This document shows, one piece after another, positions 38,183 through 48,801 of a stretch of DNA of 64,000 nucleotides. This DNA is from Bifidobacterium breve (lineage in GTDB: Bacteria; Actinomycetota; Actinomycetes; Nanopelagicales; Nanopelagicaceae). The stretch spans positions 38,271 through 102,270 of the forward strand of contig CAMCYA010000001.1 of the NCBI GenBank assembly GCA_945883675.1. Direction: 5' to 3'. The position numbers and the translations under genes are program-made. Positions within the stretch are counted from its first letter, which is position 1, and each line of letters opens with the position of its first letter. The notes beneath the pieces are model-generated. The model did no database searches, had not been told where the DNA came from, and saw nothing but the letters and a program-made list of their open reading frames with translations.

Positions 38183-40195
38183 TTGAACGAATTACTAAGA
38201 CCAGTTAATACGTTAATCGATCCTGCCTCCAGCGTAATCATTGGGCCTTCAATTAGAAGCGCTGCCGTTGTAAGAAACATGTTAATGAGCACTATCCCTG
38301 TAGTAGGTGTGCATCCAAGTAAGTCAGATGTTTTGGGCCTTACATGTATGCCATCGATTGCAGATCTACCAACAACTCCAGAGCTTGCAGTTGTTATGGT
38401 TGGACATGAAAGAGTTGAAGCTGCTGTCTATGAATTAATGGATCGTGGAACTCGAGCATTTTTCTTTCCAGGTCTTGGCAGTGAAGCAGGCGCTGATGGT
38501 CCTTTAATTGCGGCAAGAATTCGTGAGCGAGCAGCTGCTAATGGATCAATGATTATTGGTCAAAACTGCATGGGAATTGCAAAGCCTGGTGGATCACCGT
38601 GGATTGGATCTATCTCCGATTCATTTGTTACCGGCCACGTTGGAATCTCATCTCAGTCTGGTTCTATTGCAGAAGCATTTACAACGATTGGTCCACGAGT
38701 TGGTTTTCGCTTTATTGCATCTACTGGCAGTGAACTAAATCGCGATGTCTCTGATTTTATGAACTTTAGCGCCGATGATCCAGAGACTCGCGCAGTTGGA
38801 ATATTCATTGAAACTATTCGCAGACCTGATGCCTTCATCGCCGCATTAGAAAAATGCGCACAAGCTGGCAAGCCAGTTGTTGCACTTAAAGTTGGTAAGT
38901 CAGGAGTAGCAAAGCGTATTGCGCTGGCCCATACAGGAGCAGTTGTTGGATCTAATCAGGCATTTTCTGCAACGTTAAAGAGATTTTCTGCGATTGAAGT
39001 AGAGGATTTTCCAGAGATGGTAGAGACGTTAGAAGTTCTTGGTAAAAAGCGCAGACCACGTGGTGTTCGAATTAGCGGAGTATCCGAATCTGGCGGTGAG
39101 TGCGGTTTGATGGCCGATCGCGCCGAGAACAACGGTTTGGTGTTTTCAACCTTGCCACAAGAGACTGCTACAAAGCTCAATAAAGAGTTTCCAAACTACT
39201 TACACCCACAAAATCCACTTGATGCCTGGGGTATTGATGTTCCAGAGGTTGTCTTTCCTCGATCCATGCAGATATTGGCTGAGTCAAAAGCCTACGATGT
39301 TTTAGTTGCACCAGTTGATATCTCAAGATTCCGCGGAGATGACGAACAAGTCTGGTGTGAAATGGTTGTTGAATCACTTGGTAAAACCGCAGAGCAATTT
39401 GATATCTCCCCCGCAGTTGTCTCTGTCCACTCTGTTGATGCACCACAAGCAATTTTAGATATCTGCACCAAGTATGAGCTTCCACTTTTGCGTGGCATCA
39501 ATAGTGCCATGGCAGCTTTAGGTCGAGCAGGTAATTGGAAAAAAGCTGCAACGTTAAAGCAAAATTTTGGTGCACCCATTGAGATCTCAAAGTTTGTTAC
39601 AAGAACTGGAGCACTTCCTGAGTTTGAATCGGCAGAGATTTTAGAACTCTATGGAGTTCCAATTGCATCTAGAAAACGTGTGACATCTTCTGATCAGGCT
39701 GGCGCTGTTGCTGCGGTTCTTGGTTTTCCTGTAGTTGTTAAATCCGATGGACCTGCCCATAAGAGTGCATCAGGTGGCGTGATTCTGAATATAAAAAGTG
39801 AAGCTGCTGCAATTGCAGCAGTTGAAAAACTTGGCGGAGTTGCATTTATTGCAGCACAGATTCCACCAGGGGTAGAAGCGTTAGTTGGAATGGTGCGAGA
39901 TGAAGAGTTTGGTCCAATTCTGGCTGTTGGACATGGTGGCGTGACTGTTGAATCGAAGAAACCAGTGACCATGCTTGGACCAGTTGACCTAGCAACAGCA
40001 AAAGAGATGGTGGCCGAATCCGGGCTAGATGATTCACATGGAGTTTTAGCTAAAACTTTGGTTTCTTTGGGGCGTATTGCCCACGAGCACCCAGAGATTG
40101 TAGAAATCGATGTTAACCCAATGATTATCTACGACAAAGCTACTATCGCAGTAGATGCACTTGTTGTAATCGATTCAGAGAGTGAGAATAAGTAA
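38183..40195 (+). CDS. acyl-CoA synthetase (NDP/ADP-forming type), fused alpha/beta
   Basis: CoA-binding N-terminus, NCMGIAKPGGSPWIGSISDSFVTGHVGISSQSGSIAEAF, C-terminal ATP-grasp (FPVVVKSDGPAHKSASGGVILNI). TTG start. Confidence 0.88.
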   Translation: MNELLRPVNTLIDPASSVIIGPSIRSAAVVRNMLMSTIPVVGVHPSKSDVLGLTCMPSIADLPTTPELAVVMVGHERVEAAVYELMDRGTRAFFFPGLGSEAGADGPLIAARIRERAAANGSMIIGQNCMGIAKPGGSPWIGSISDSFVTGHVGISSQSGSIAEAFTTIGPRVGFRFIASTGSELNRDVSDFMNFSADDPETRAVGIFIETIRRPDAFIAALEKCAQAGKPVVALKVGKSGVAKRIALAHTGAVVGSNQAFSATLKRFSAIEVEDFPEMVETLEVLGKKRRPRGVRISGVSESGGECGLMADRAENNGLVFSTLPQETATKLNKEFPNYLHPQNPLDAWGIDVPEVVFPRSMQILAESKAYDVLVAPVDISRFRGDDEQVWCEMVVESLGKTAEQFDISPAVVSVHSVDAPQAILDICTKYELPLLRGINSAMAALGRAGNWKKAATLKQNFGAPIEISKFVTRTGALPEFESAEILELYGVPIASRKRVTSSDQAGAVAAVLGFPVVVKSDGPAHKSASGGVILNIKSEAAAIAAVEKLGGVAFIAAQIPPGVEALVGMVRDEEFGPILAVGHGGVTVESKKPVTMLGPVDLATAKEMVAESGLDDSHGVLAKTLVSLGRIAHEHPEIVEIDVNPMIIYDKATIAVDALVVIDSESENK

Positions 40196-41026
40196 ATGAA
40201 GACGATAACAGTTGAGCAAGTAGGGCCAACACGTTGGATCACCCTCAATCGCCCTGACAAGTTAAATGCCATCAACTATGACATGGTTAACGAACTGCGA
40301 GCAGAGCTAAACAGCGCAGCAGTAGATGACAAAACTAAAGTCTTAGTCCTTACGGCCAATGGACGTGCTTTCTCTAGTGGTTATGATTTATCAGAGCTTG
40401 CAGAAGATGAGATCAGTGGTGCCCTGCGCTGGCACGGAATTTTAGAAGATGATGTTTCGCTAACAATGCAGTTATGGTCATTCCCAAAACCAACTATTGC
40501 CGCTGTTCACGGGTGGGTTTTGGCTGGCGGATGTGAATTGGCGATGGCCTGCGACATGATTATTGCAACAGATAAAGCAAAGTTTGGTGAACCAGAAGTT
40601 AAATATGGCTCAGGTCCTGCAACATTATTGATGCCATTTATTATTGGGCAAAAGAAAACAAATGAGCTTTTGTTTACTGGTGACACAATTGATGCAGAAG
40701 AAGCTCTTCGTATTGGCTTGATTAACAAGGTTGTCAGTGAGGAAAGCTTGCACGATGAAGTACGTGCCTTGATTAAGAAAATTGCACCTACTCCCCTTTC
40801 AACATTGCGCCTAACAAAAATTGGTTTGATTCGCGCACAAGAGGCAACAGGTATTCGTCAGGCAATTAGCGCAAACATGGATGTCTCAGCAATCCTTAAT
40901 GGTAGCGATAGCCCAGAGCAAAAAGAGTTTGATGAAATTGTCCGTAAAGAAGGTTTAAAACAAGCTCTGGCTTGGCGTGATGCACGGTTCGAAGAAAGTC
41001 TAGATACCAAAGGAAAAGGAAAATAA
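40196..41026 (+). CDS. enoyl-CoA hydratase/isomerase family protein
   Basis: ITLNRPDKLNAINYDMV, GRAFSSGYDLSEL, VHGWVLAGGCELAMACDMIIA. Confidence 0.92.
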   Translation: MKTITVEQVGPTRWITLNRPDKLNAINYDMVNELRAELNSAAVDDKTKVLVLTANGRAFSSGYDLSELAEDEISGALRWHGILEDDVSLTMQLWSFPKPTIAAVHGWVLAGGCELAMACDMIIATDKAKFGEPEVKYGSGPATLLMPFIIGQKKTNELLFTGDTIDAEEALRIGLINKVVSEESLHDEVRALIKKIAPTPLSTLRLTKIGLIRAQEATGIRQAISANMDVSAILNGSDSPEQKEFDEIVRKEGLKQALAWRDARFEESLDTKGKGK

Positions 41027-42177
41027 TGAGTAAGCAAACAATTAAGGCAGCAATCACACGTGGTAACTCACCAATTGAGATTGCAGATGTAGATCTAGAT
41101 GCTCCTAAAGCCGGTGAGATTCTTGTTCGCATCGCTGCGGCAGGGGTCTGCCACTCAGATGTTCACTTAGCCGATGGAAACCTTGGAACTACTCGCTGGC
41201 CAATTATCTTGGGTCACGAAGGTGCAGGCGTTGTAGAAGAAGTTGGTGCAGGTGTTACTAATGTAAAGGTTGGCGATCGCGTTGCATTTAACTTTGTGCC
41301 ACCCTGTCGTCAATGTAAAGAGTGCATTGCTACTCGCTTTAACTTGTGTGAAGTTGCCGGAGAGCATGCATACACAGGTAATCTATTAGACGGAACATCT
41401 CGCCTTCACGAAAAAAATGGCACAGAACTACGCCACTTTAACTTTGTTTCTTGCTTTGCAGAAAAAGCAGTTGTACCTGCAGGTTCTGCAGTTCCTGTTC
41501 AAGCAGATGTGCCGTTATGGCAAGCAGCATTACTTGGTTGTGGCGTAATGACAGGTATAGGTGCTGTGCGAAATGCCGCAAAAGTTCAGATCGGTGAAAC
41601 CGTTGCAGTTATCGGTTGTGGCGGCGTTGGTCTGCAAGTTGTTGCCGGTGCCCGCTTGGCAGGTGCAAGCAAAATTATCGCCGTAGACATGCAGCCAGCT
41701 AATCTTGAGCGCGCAAGAAAGCATGGAGCAACTCATGTTGTCGATGCATCAAAGAAAAACGTTGTTGCAGATGTTATGGCGATAGTTCCAGGTGGAGTCG
41801 ATCATGCATTCGAAGTTGTAGGCCGCCCAGAGACAATTCGTACCGCATGGGATGTAATTCGTGCAGGTGCAACAGCAATTGTTGTGGGCCTTGCACCACG
41901 CGGAGTTGAAGTCTCTATTCCTGCTATTGAGTTCTTATCTGAAAAAGGCTTAAAGGGATCACTTTATGGATCTGCAAATGTGCCTGTGGAGCTTCCTCAG
42001 ATGATTGCCATGGCCGGAGAAGGAAGAATTAACGTTGCAGATGTTGTTTCACATGTAACAGATTTGAATGGCATAGAAGCAGCCTTCGAACGCTTACGAA
42101 AAGGTGATGGGGCGCGAACTCTTGTTATTATTGATGAGAAGATCGCGGGTTCATTAGAGGGAATCAACAGGGCTTAA
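41026..42177 (+). CDS. zinc-dependent alcohol dehydrogenase (MDR)
   Basis: GVCHSDVHLADG, GHEGAGVVEEVG, CRQCKECIATRFNLC, VAVIGCGGVGLQVV. Confidence 0.92.
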   Translation: MSKQTIKAAITRGNSPIEIADVDLDAPKAGEILVRIAAAGVCHSDVHLADGNLGTTRWPIILGHEGAGVVEEVGAGVTNVKVGDRVAFNFVPPCRQCKECIATRFNLCEVAGEHAYTGNLLDGTSRLHEKNGTELRHFNFVSCFAEKAVVPAGSAVPVQADVPLWQAALLGCGVMTGIGAVRNAAKVQIGETVAVIGCGGVGLQVVAGARLAGASKIIAVDMQPANLERARKHGATHVVDASKKNVVADVMAIVPGGVDHAFEVVGRPETIRTAWDVIRAGATAIVVGLAPRGVEVSIPAIEFLSEKGLKGSLYGSANVPVELPQMIAMAGEGRINVADVVSHVTDLNGIEAAFERLRKGDGARTLVIIDEKIAGSLEGINRA

Positions 42178-43217
42178 TGATGAGCAAAATTCGGGATTTC
42201 TTTAACCAAGGTGGATTACTGCTGTTTGCTTTGGGCCGCATTTTGGCTGGAATCCCAATCATCATCGCTCTTACAGTTTTAGTCTTTATGGCCACACAAG
42301 CACTGCCTGGCGATGCCGCTGTTTCTTATCTGGCAAACACAGCAACGCCAGAACGCTTAGCTGCAATTAGAGAGCAGCTAAATCTGGATGATCCTTTGTG
42401 GGTTCAATACTTTAGTTGGGCAAGTGATGCGTTGCGTTTAGATTTTGGAATGACCCTGACAGGTGAAACATCTGTATCAGCAATCCTTGGAGAGAGAATT
42501 CAAAACACTCTCATCTTGATGGCATCTTCAGGCATTATCGCTATTCCATTATCAATTGTTATTGGAACATACGCTGCAGTTAGACGAGGAAAGATTTTTG
42601 ACAACGTAAGTTCTCTTGTCACGCTAGTACTTGCCTCTCTTCCAGAGTTTGTGGTCGCCATCTTTGTTGTCTTCCTGCTTGCAACTAATATCTTTCAAAT
42701 CTTCCCTGCAATCTCCTTTGTTGAACCCGGAACATTAGCTTGGGCAGATCCAATGTCTTTGGTTTTGCCATCACTGACATTGATTTTGGCTGTTACGCCA
42801 TATGTCTCTCGAATTATGCGCGGTTCGATGATAGAAGTAATGGAGTCTGAATATATTCAGATGGCTCGCCTAAAAGGCTTGTCAGAGCGAACAGTAATTT
42901 TGCGCCATGCTCTACCGAATGCAATTGCTCCAACGATTCAGGTAATTGCCCTGCAGCTTGCCTGGCTGGCAGGTGGTGTCGTTGTTGTTGAAGCTGTCTT
43001 TGCTTATCCTGGAATTGGAACAGTAATGATTGATTCGGTAAAGGCGCGTGATCTTCCAATTGTTCAGGCAATTACATTAATGATTGCCGCTCTATATGTA
43101 GTCCTCAATATCTTGGCCGATATTGGAACAATTTTGTCTACACCACGGCTTCGTACAAAGCATGCAAGAAAAAATGACACCAGTGATGTCTTTGCAGCAA
43201 TGGATGGAGATCAATAA
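42177..43217 (+). CDS. peptide/nickel-type ABC transporter permease (DppB-like)
   Basis: AIREQLNLDDPLWVQY, RGSMIEVMESEYIQMARLKGLSERTVILRHALPNA. Confidence 0.93.
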   Translation: MMSKIRDFFNQGGLLLFALGRILAGIPIIIALTVLVFMATQALPGDAAVSYLANTATPERLAAIREQLNLDDPLWVQYFSWASDALRLDFGMTLTGETSVSAILGERIQNTLILMASSGIIAIPLSIVIGTYAAVRRGKIFDNVSSLVTLVLASLPEFVVAIFVVFLLATNIFQIFPAISFVEPGTLAWADPMSLVLPSLTLILAVTPYVSRIMRGSMIEVMESEYIQMARLKGLSERTVILRHALPNAIAPTIQVIALQLAWLAGGVVVVEAVFAYPGIGTVMIDSVKARDLPIVQAITLMIAALYVVLNILADIGTILSTPRLRTKHARKNDTSDVFAAMDGDQ

Positions 43218-44083
43218 TGGAAAAGAAAATGAAGCCTAAATCTCAGTTCCGTACTTTAGTTGCTCTTACATTTAAACAGGGCTACGCAAGGCTGGGTGGC
43301 GCCATCGTTCTTGGAATTCTATTCTTGGCAATCTTTGGTCCATTTTTTGCACCATATACATTTGATGAGTTTGTTGATGTACCAAATGCACCACGATCTG
43401 ACACTTTGATGCTGGGCGCTGATTACTTTGGTCGAGATGTTTATTCTCGCTTTTTAAGTGGTGGTCGATCAATTATTGGGCTTTCCTTTATCTCAACAGT
43501 TTTGGGTGTAGGACTAGGACTATTGATTGGGTTGTTTGCAGCCTCTGCTAAGAAACGAACAGATGGTTTGATTATGCGAGCAAACGATATTTTGCTCGCA
43601 TTTCCACAGATCGTATTTGTCCTTCTAGTTGTTTCAGGCTTTGGTACAAGTGTCTTCTTAATTGCAGTGACAGTGGGATTCACGCATGCTCCTCGAACTG
43701 CTCGAATCATTAGAGCAGCAGCTGCAGAAGTTATGGAGAGAGACTTCATAAAGGCAGCGATTGCAGTGGGAGAAAAACGTCAAAGAATCATTATTAGTGA
43801 GTTGTTGCCGAACGTTACCTCTCCATTGTTGGTTGAGTTTGGTCTTCGTATGACTTACTCAATTGGATTGGTCGCCGCAGTCAGTTTCTTAGGCTTAGGT
43901 CTACAACCACCAGCTGCAGACTGGGGATTAATGATTAACGAAAACCGAGGCTCACTTACTGTCCAACCGTGGGGAGTATTGGCTCCAATTGCTGCGATTG
44001 CCTTGTTCACGATTGGCGTTAACTTTATTACCGATTCCTTTGCAAAAGCTGCGATCGGTATTGATCGAAAGGGTAAAGAATGA
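43217..44083 (+). CDS. peptide/nickel-type ABC transporter permease (DppC-like)
   Basis: LGADYFGRDVYSRFLSGGRSII, LPNVTSPLLVEFG; adjacent to DppB-like gene. Confidence 0.93.
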   Translation: MEKKMKPKSQFRTLVALTFKQGYARLGGAIVLGILFLAIFGPFFAPYTFDEFVDVPNAPRSDTLMLGADYFGRDVYSRFLSGGRSIIGLSFISTVLGVGLGLLIGLFAASAKKRTDGLIMRANDILLAFPQIVFVLLVVSGFGTSVFLIAVTVGFTHAPRTARIIRAAAAEVMERDFIKAAIAVGEKRQRIIISELLPNVTSPLLVEFGLRMTYSIGLVAAVSFLGLGLQPPAADWGLMINENRGSLTVQPWGVLAPIAAIALFTIGVNFITDSFAKAAIGIDRKGKE

Positions 44084-45843
44084 GCGTTGTTAAACTTTCT
44101 AATGTTGATATCGCCATTACTCGCGGTGGAATAAAAATCGTTGAGAAGATTTCCTTTGAAATTCAATCAGGGCAAATACTTGGCCTAGTTGGAGAATCAG
44201 GTTCTGGTAAGACAACAGTCTCTATGGCTTTACTAGGTCATACTCGTAAAGGCGCAGTTATCGAATCTGGTTCTATAACTATTGATGGCCATGAAATTGT
44301 GGGTGCCGATGACAAAATGCTCCGTTCATTACGCGGTGGAACTATTGCCTATGTGCCTCAAGATCCAGGGACCGCACTTAACCCAGGCCTAAGAATTGGA
44401 AGACAGATTTTAGAATCACTTGAAAAGCATCAGCCAGATGTGGATCACGAAGTTCATATGGCCCGTGTGCGCGAAGTTTTAACTGAGGTCGCACTGCCAA
44501 GTGATACAGATTTCCTCCGGCGCTATCCGCATCAGCTATCTGGTGGCCAGCAGCAGAGAGTGGCAATTGCTATTGCATTTGCATGTCGTCCAAAAGTTAT
44601 TGTCTGTGATGAGCCAACGACTGGACTTGATGTGACAACACAGTCAAAGGTCTTAGCAACGATTCGTGCCTTATGCCGCGAGCATGGTGTTGCAGCTCTT
44701 TATGTTTCACATGATTTAGCAGTTGTCTCCGAACTTGCCGATGATGTGGCTGTTATGTATGCAGGGCGAATTGTGGAAAGTGGAAACCGAGATGAGATTT
44801 TCTTCAACTCAATTCACCCATATACACGCCGTTTAATCCGCGCTCTCCCCGATATTGCTGGACGAAATCAAATTCTCGGAATATCTGGGTATGCACCAAT
44901 GCCATGGGATCGACCATCAGGGTGCGCGTTTGCACCACGATGTGCCGATGCGCAATCTATATGCAGCCAAAGCGTTCCAGAGTTGACGAAGATTTCTGCC
45001 TCTCATAACGTCAACTGCCATCGACATAAGGATTCAACAAAGATTGTTGCAACGGCGCGCATAGAGCGAGAGAGCATCTCGGCATCAGCGCAACCTCTGT
45101 TGGGCATCAATAATCTTGATGGATTCTATGGATCACGCCAAGTTCTATTTGATACAAACATTCATATCCAACCAGGTGAATGCGTTGCACTCGTTGGTGA
45201 ATCTGGATCCGGAAAGACAACACTTTCTCGATGTATCGGTGGCCTACACGATGACTACAAAGGTGAAATCTCCTACTTTGGTAACACACTAGGCAAGCAT
45301 GCTCTTGAACGCAAAAAAGAAGAGCGTCGAGATATTCAATACATCTTCCAAAGTCCTTATGCATCGATTAATCCGCGCAGGCCAATTGGTTCCACGATTA
45401 CACGCCAGCTAGAACTGTTTTTTGGAATGAAGGGAAGCGCGGCCGATGCAAGAGTTAAAGAGCTTCTTGATCTGGTTTCGCTTCCACATGCAATCATTAC
45501 TTCCTTCCCAGACCAACTATCTGGTGGTGAGCGCCAGCGCGTCGCAATTGCCCGCGCACTTGCTGCAGAACCAAAGCTTCTTGTCTGTGATGAGATTACC
45601 TCCGCACTGGATGTTTCTGTTCAGGCATCTGTTATTGAAACTCTAAAAAATCTACAGAGCTCAACATCGGTTGCAATGCTTTTTGTCACTCACAACCTTG
45701 CATTAACCAGAAGCATCGCAAACCGTGTTGCAGTTATGCGCAAGGGAACAATTGTGGAATACGGCGGCCTTGATGAGGTCTTTAACTCTCCAAAAGCAGA
45801 ATATACAAACCGTTTATTACAGCACACACCAACTCTTAAATAA
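44080..45843 (+). CDS. fused DppD-DppF-type ABC transporter ATPase
   Basis: Two complete ABC cassettes (GESGSGKTT, LSGGQQQR and GESGSGKTT, LSGGERQR); internal GCAFAPRCADAQ segment. Confidence 0.95.
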   Translation: MSVVKLSNVDIAITRGGIKIVEKISFEIQSGQILGLVGESGSGKTTVSMALLGHTRKGAVIESGSITIDGHEIVGADDKMLRSLRGGTIAYVPQDPGTALNPGLRIGRQILESLEKHQPDVDHEVHMARVREVLTEVALPSDTDFLRRYPHQLSGGQQQRVAIAIAFACRPKVIVCDEPTTGLDVTTQSKVLATIRALCREHGVAALYVSHDLAVVSELADDVAVMYAGRIVESGNRDEIFFNSIHPYTRRLIRALPDIAGRNQILGISGYAPMPWDRPSGCAFAPRCADAQSICSQSVPELTKISASHNVNCHRHKDSTKIVATARIERESISASAQPLLGINNLDGFYGSRQVLFDTNIHIQPGECVALVGESGSGKTTLSRCIGGLHDDYKGEISYFGNTLGKHALERKKEERRDIQYIFQSPYASINPRRPIGSTITRQLELFFGMKGSAADARVKELLDLVSLPHAIITSFPDQLSGGERQRVAIARALAAEPKLLVCDEITSALDVSVQASVIETLKNLQSSTSVAMLFVTHNLALTRSIANRVAVMRKGTIVEYGGLDEVFNSPKAEYTNRLLQHTPTLK

Positions 45844-45854
45844 GGAGCTCCACC

Positions 45855-47282
45855 ATGAAAGAATTTCTAAATGTAATAAATGGCAAGAGCGTGCCAGCAA
45901 AGAGTGGAAAAACTGTAAAGGTATTTAACCCATCAACTGGTCAGGTTTATGCAACAGCTCCTGATTCCTCAACTGATGACGTGAATGCAGCCATGAAGGC
46001 TGCTGCAGATGCATTTGTGATTTGGAAAGAGACAACACCATCTGTGCGCCAAAGAGCGCTTCTAAAGATTGCAGATGCCATGGAGGCTCGCATCGATGAG
46101 ATTGTGGCAATCGAATGTGAAAATACAGGTAAACCAATTGCCGTTACTCGATCTGATGAATTACCACCAACAATTGATCACATCCGATTCTTTGCTGGTG
46201 CAGCACGATTGTTGGAAGGAAAATCTGCCGGTGAGTACATGGCTGGTATGACTTCTTATATTCGCCGTGAGCCAGTTGGTGTTTGTGCACAAATTACCCC
46301 GTGGAACTATCCACTGATGATGGCTGTTTGGAAGTGGGCCCCTGCAATAGCAGCAGGTAACACAGTTGTCTTAAAGCCAAGTACAACAACTCCTGCATCA
46401 ACTGTGTGGATGGCAGAGTTAATGAATGAGTTTTTACCTGCTGGTGTTATCAATATTGTTTGTGGAGATCGCCATGCTGGAAAAGCGATGATTGAACATG
46501 ATGTTCCACAGATGGTTTCAATTACAGGTTCTGTGCGCGCAGGAATGGAAGTTGCCACTTCTGCGGCAAAAGATGTCAAGCGTGTTCACCTAGAACTAGG
46601 TGGCAAAGCTCCAGTTATTGTCTTTGATGATGCAGATTTAGAGGCTGCTGCTGCTGGAATTGCTTCTGCAGGATTATTTAATTCTGGACAAGACTGCACA
46701 TCAGGCAACAGAGTTTTGGTTCAAGCCGGCGTTTATGACAAGTTCGTTAAAATGCTTTCTGACTACATCAAGAACAACATCAAAGTTGGAAACCCTGAAG
46801 AAGATGTCTTTATGGGTCCACTCAATAGCGCCGCACACTTTGATCGCGTTAAAGAGTATGTAGATAACGCACCTGCGCATGCAAAGATCCAAATTGGTGG
46901 AAAACCAATTAATCGTCCTGGTTACTTCTTTGAACCAACAATAATTTCAGATCTTCGCCAAAGCGATGAGTTAATCCAAGAAGAGGTTTTTGGGCCAATC
47001 ATCACTATGCAAAAATTCACCACTGAAGAAGAAGCACTCACCATGGCAAATGGCGTTGATCTTGCATTGTCAGCATCTGTTTGGACTAAAGATCATGGAA
47101 CAGCAATGAGAGTTACCAAGAACTTAGACTTTGGTGTTTGCTGGATCAATGCACACATGCCATTTGTTGCCGAGATGCCACATGGTGGATTCAAGCAATC
47201 AGGGTATGGAAAAGATCTTTCAGCCTACGGTTTTGAAGACTACACACGCATTAAGCATGTGATGTCAAACATTAACTCTTAG
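45855..47282 (+). CDS. aldehyde dehydrogenase (betaine/aminobutyraldehyde dehydrogenase-like)
   Basis: TPWNYPLMMAVWKWAPAIAAGNTVVLKPS, HLELGGKAPVIVFDDAD, GQDCTSGNR. Confidence 0.92.
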   Translation: MKEFLNVINGKSVPAKSGKTVKVFNPSTGQVYATAPDSSTDDVNAAMKAAADAFVIWKETTPSVRQRALLKIADAMEARIDEIVAIECENTGKPIAVTRSDELPPTIDHIRFFAGAARLLEGKSAGEYMAGMTSYIRREPVGVCAQITPWNYPLMMAVWKWAPAIAAGNTVVLKPSTTTPASTVWMAELMNEFLPAGVINIVCGDRHAGKAMIEHDVPQMVSITGSVRAGMEVATSAAKDVKRVHLELGGKAPVIVFDDADLEAAAAGIASAGLFNSGQDCTSGNRVLVQAGVYDKFVKMLSDYIKNNIKVGNPEEDVFMGPLNSAAHFDRVKEYVDNAPAHAKIQIGGKPINRPGYFFEPTIISDLRQSDELIQEEVFGPIITMQKFTTEEEALTMANGVDLALSASVWTKDHGTAMRVTKNLDFGVCWINAHMPFVAEMPHGGFKQSGYGKDLSAYGFEDYTRIKHVMSNINS

Positions 47283-48714
47283 CTAATAGATCTAAGTACT
47301 CGTTGACAGGTGTTGCTGCCAACTTGTCATAATCTAATGAAATCTCCAAGATCGCATCTTGCTGTTTCTTGTCATAAATTCGAGCAAGGTTGGTCTTGAA
47401 CTTCTCAATGAGAAGAGGAATACCTTCGGTGCGACGACGAGCGTGACCAATTGGGTATTCAACGACTACCTCATCAAATTTTGAACCATCGTTGAACTCG
47501 ATTGTTAATGCGTTAGCAATTGAGCGCTTTTCTGGATCATGGTAGTCAGCGGTAAAGCTTGTGTCTTCAACGCATGTGATCTTCTCGCGTAGATCATCAA
47601 TGCGCTGATCTGATGCGATGTCATCCTCGTAATCACGAGCAGTTAAACGACCAAAAATTAGCGGTACTGCAACCATGTACTGAATGCAGTGATCACGATC
47701 GGCTGGGTTATTGAGTGGACCCTTTTTGTCGATGATGCGGATACATGCTTCATGAGTGCGAATAGTTACCTTTTTAATATCTGCGGCCGTCTTTCCGGCT
47801 GCTTGCATCTTGGCATTTAATGTCATCGCAGCTTCCACTGCTGTTTGTGAGTGGAACTCAGCAGGGAAAGAGATCTTAAAGAGAACGTTTTCCATTACAT
47901 ATGATCCGTAAGGGCGTTGGAACTTAAACTTTTGGCCCTTGAATGAAACATCATAGAAGCCCCACACCTTTGCAGATAGAACAGATGGATAGCCCATTTC
48001 ACCGGTCTTTGCGATCAACGCCAAGCGCACTGCGCGAGATGTTGCATCTCCTGCTGCCCAAGACTTACGAGATCCTGCGTTTGGAAAGTGACGGTATGTG
48101 CGAAGTGACTGTCCATCAACCCATGCAAGTGAAACTGCTGCCAAAATTTGATCGCGAGTTAATCCCATCATCTGCGCAACAACTGCAGTTGATGCAACCT
48201 TTACCAAGATAACGTGGTCTAGACCGACTTTGTTAAATGAGTTTTCTAGTGCGATACAGCCCTGAATTTCATGGGCTTTGATCATTGCAGTTAATACGTC
48301 TTTAATTGTGAATTTTTTACCTGTTGTGCGAGATAGCCAATCTGCTGTTGCAAGAATTCCACCCAAGTTATCTGAAGGGTGGCCCCACTCTGCGGCTAAC
48401 CATGTGTCATTAAAATCTAACCAACGAATCATTGAGCCGATATTAAATGCACCCTGAATTGGATCCAAAACATAGTTTGTACCAGGAACTTTTACACCAT
48501 TAGGTACTGAGATGCCTTCAACAGTTGGTCCAAGAAGTTTTTTACAAGCATCGTATTCAAGAGCTTCAAAACCACAACCGAGAGTGTCTAAGAAACAGTT
48601 CCATGCAGTCTCATATGCCACTGGTGATTTGATTTGATAGTTATCTACATAATCAACAATGTCGATGATCTCTTGGTCATATGGCTGATTGGATTTAGTT
48701 ATATGGCTTGACAT
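47272..48714 (-). CDS. prpD: 2-methylcitrate dehydratase
   Basis: MmgE/PrpD family; IRWLDFNDTWLAAEWGHPSDNLGGILATADWLSR and AWVDGQSLRTYRH strongly resemble classical PrpD from memory. Confidence 0.95.
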   Translation of the reverse strand: MSSHITKSNQPYDQEIIDIVDYVDNYQIKSPVAYETAWNCFLDTLGCGFEALEYDACKKLLGPTVEGISVPNGVKVPGTNYVLDPIQGAFNIGSMIRWLDFNDTWLAAEWGHPSDNLGGILATADWLSRTTGKKFTIKDVLTAMIKAHEIQGCIALENSFNKVGLDHVILVKVASTAVVAQMMGLTRDQILAAVSLAWVDGQSLRTYRHFPNAGSRKSWAAGDATSRAVRLALIAKTGEMGYPSVLSAKVWGFYDVSFKGQKFKFQRPYGSYVMENVLFKISFPAEFHSQTAVEAAMTLNAKMQAAGKTAADIKKVTIRTHEACIRIIDKKGPLNNPADRDHCIQYMVAVPLIFGRLTARDYEDDIASDQRIDDLREKITCVEDTSFTADYHDPEKRSIANALTIEFNDGSKFDEVVVEYPIGHARRRTEGIPLLIEKFKTNLARIYDKKQQDAILEISLDYDKLAATPVNEYLDLLAKS

Positions 48715-48801
48715 GTACCTATCATTTCTCTATCGGTGTGGATGGATTACTACTCGAACCTTTACTCGTGCTACTGAAACAAAAAATTCTGTGTTCAATT
48801 T

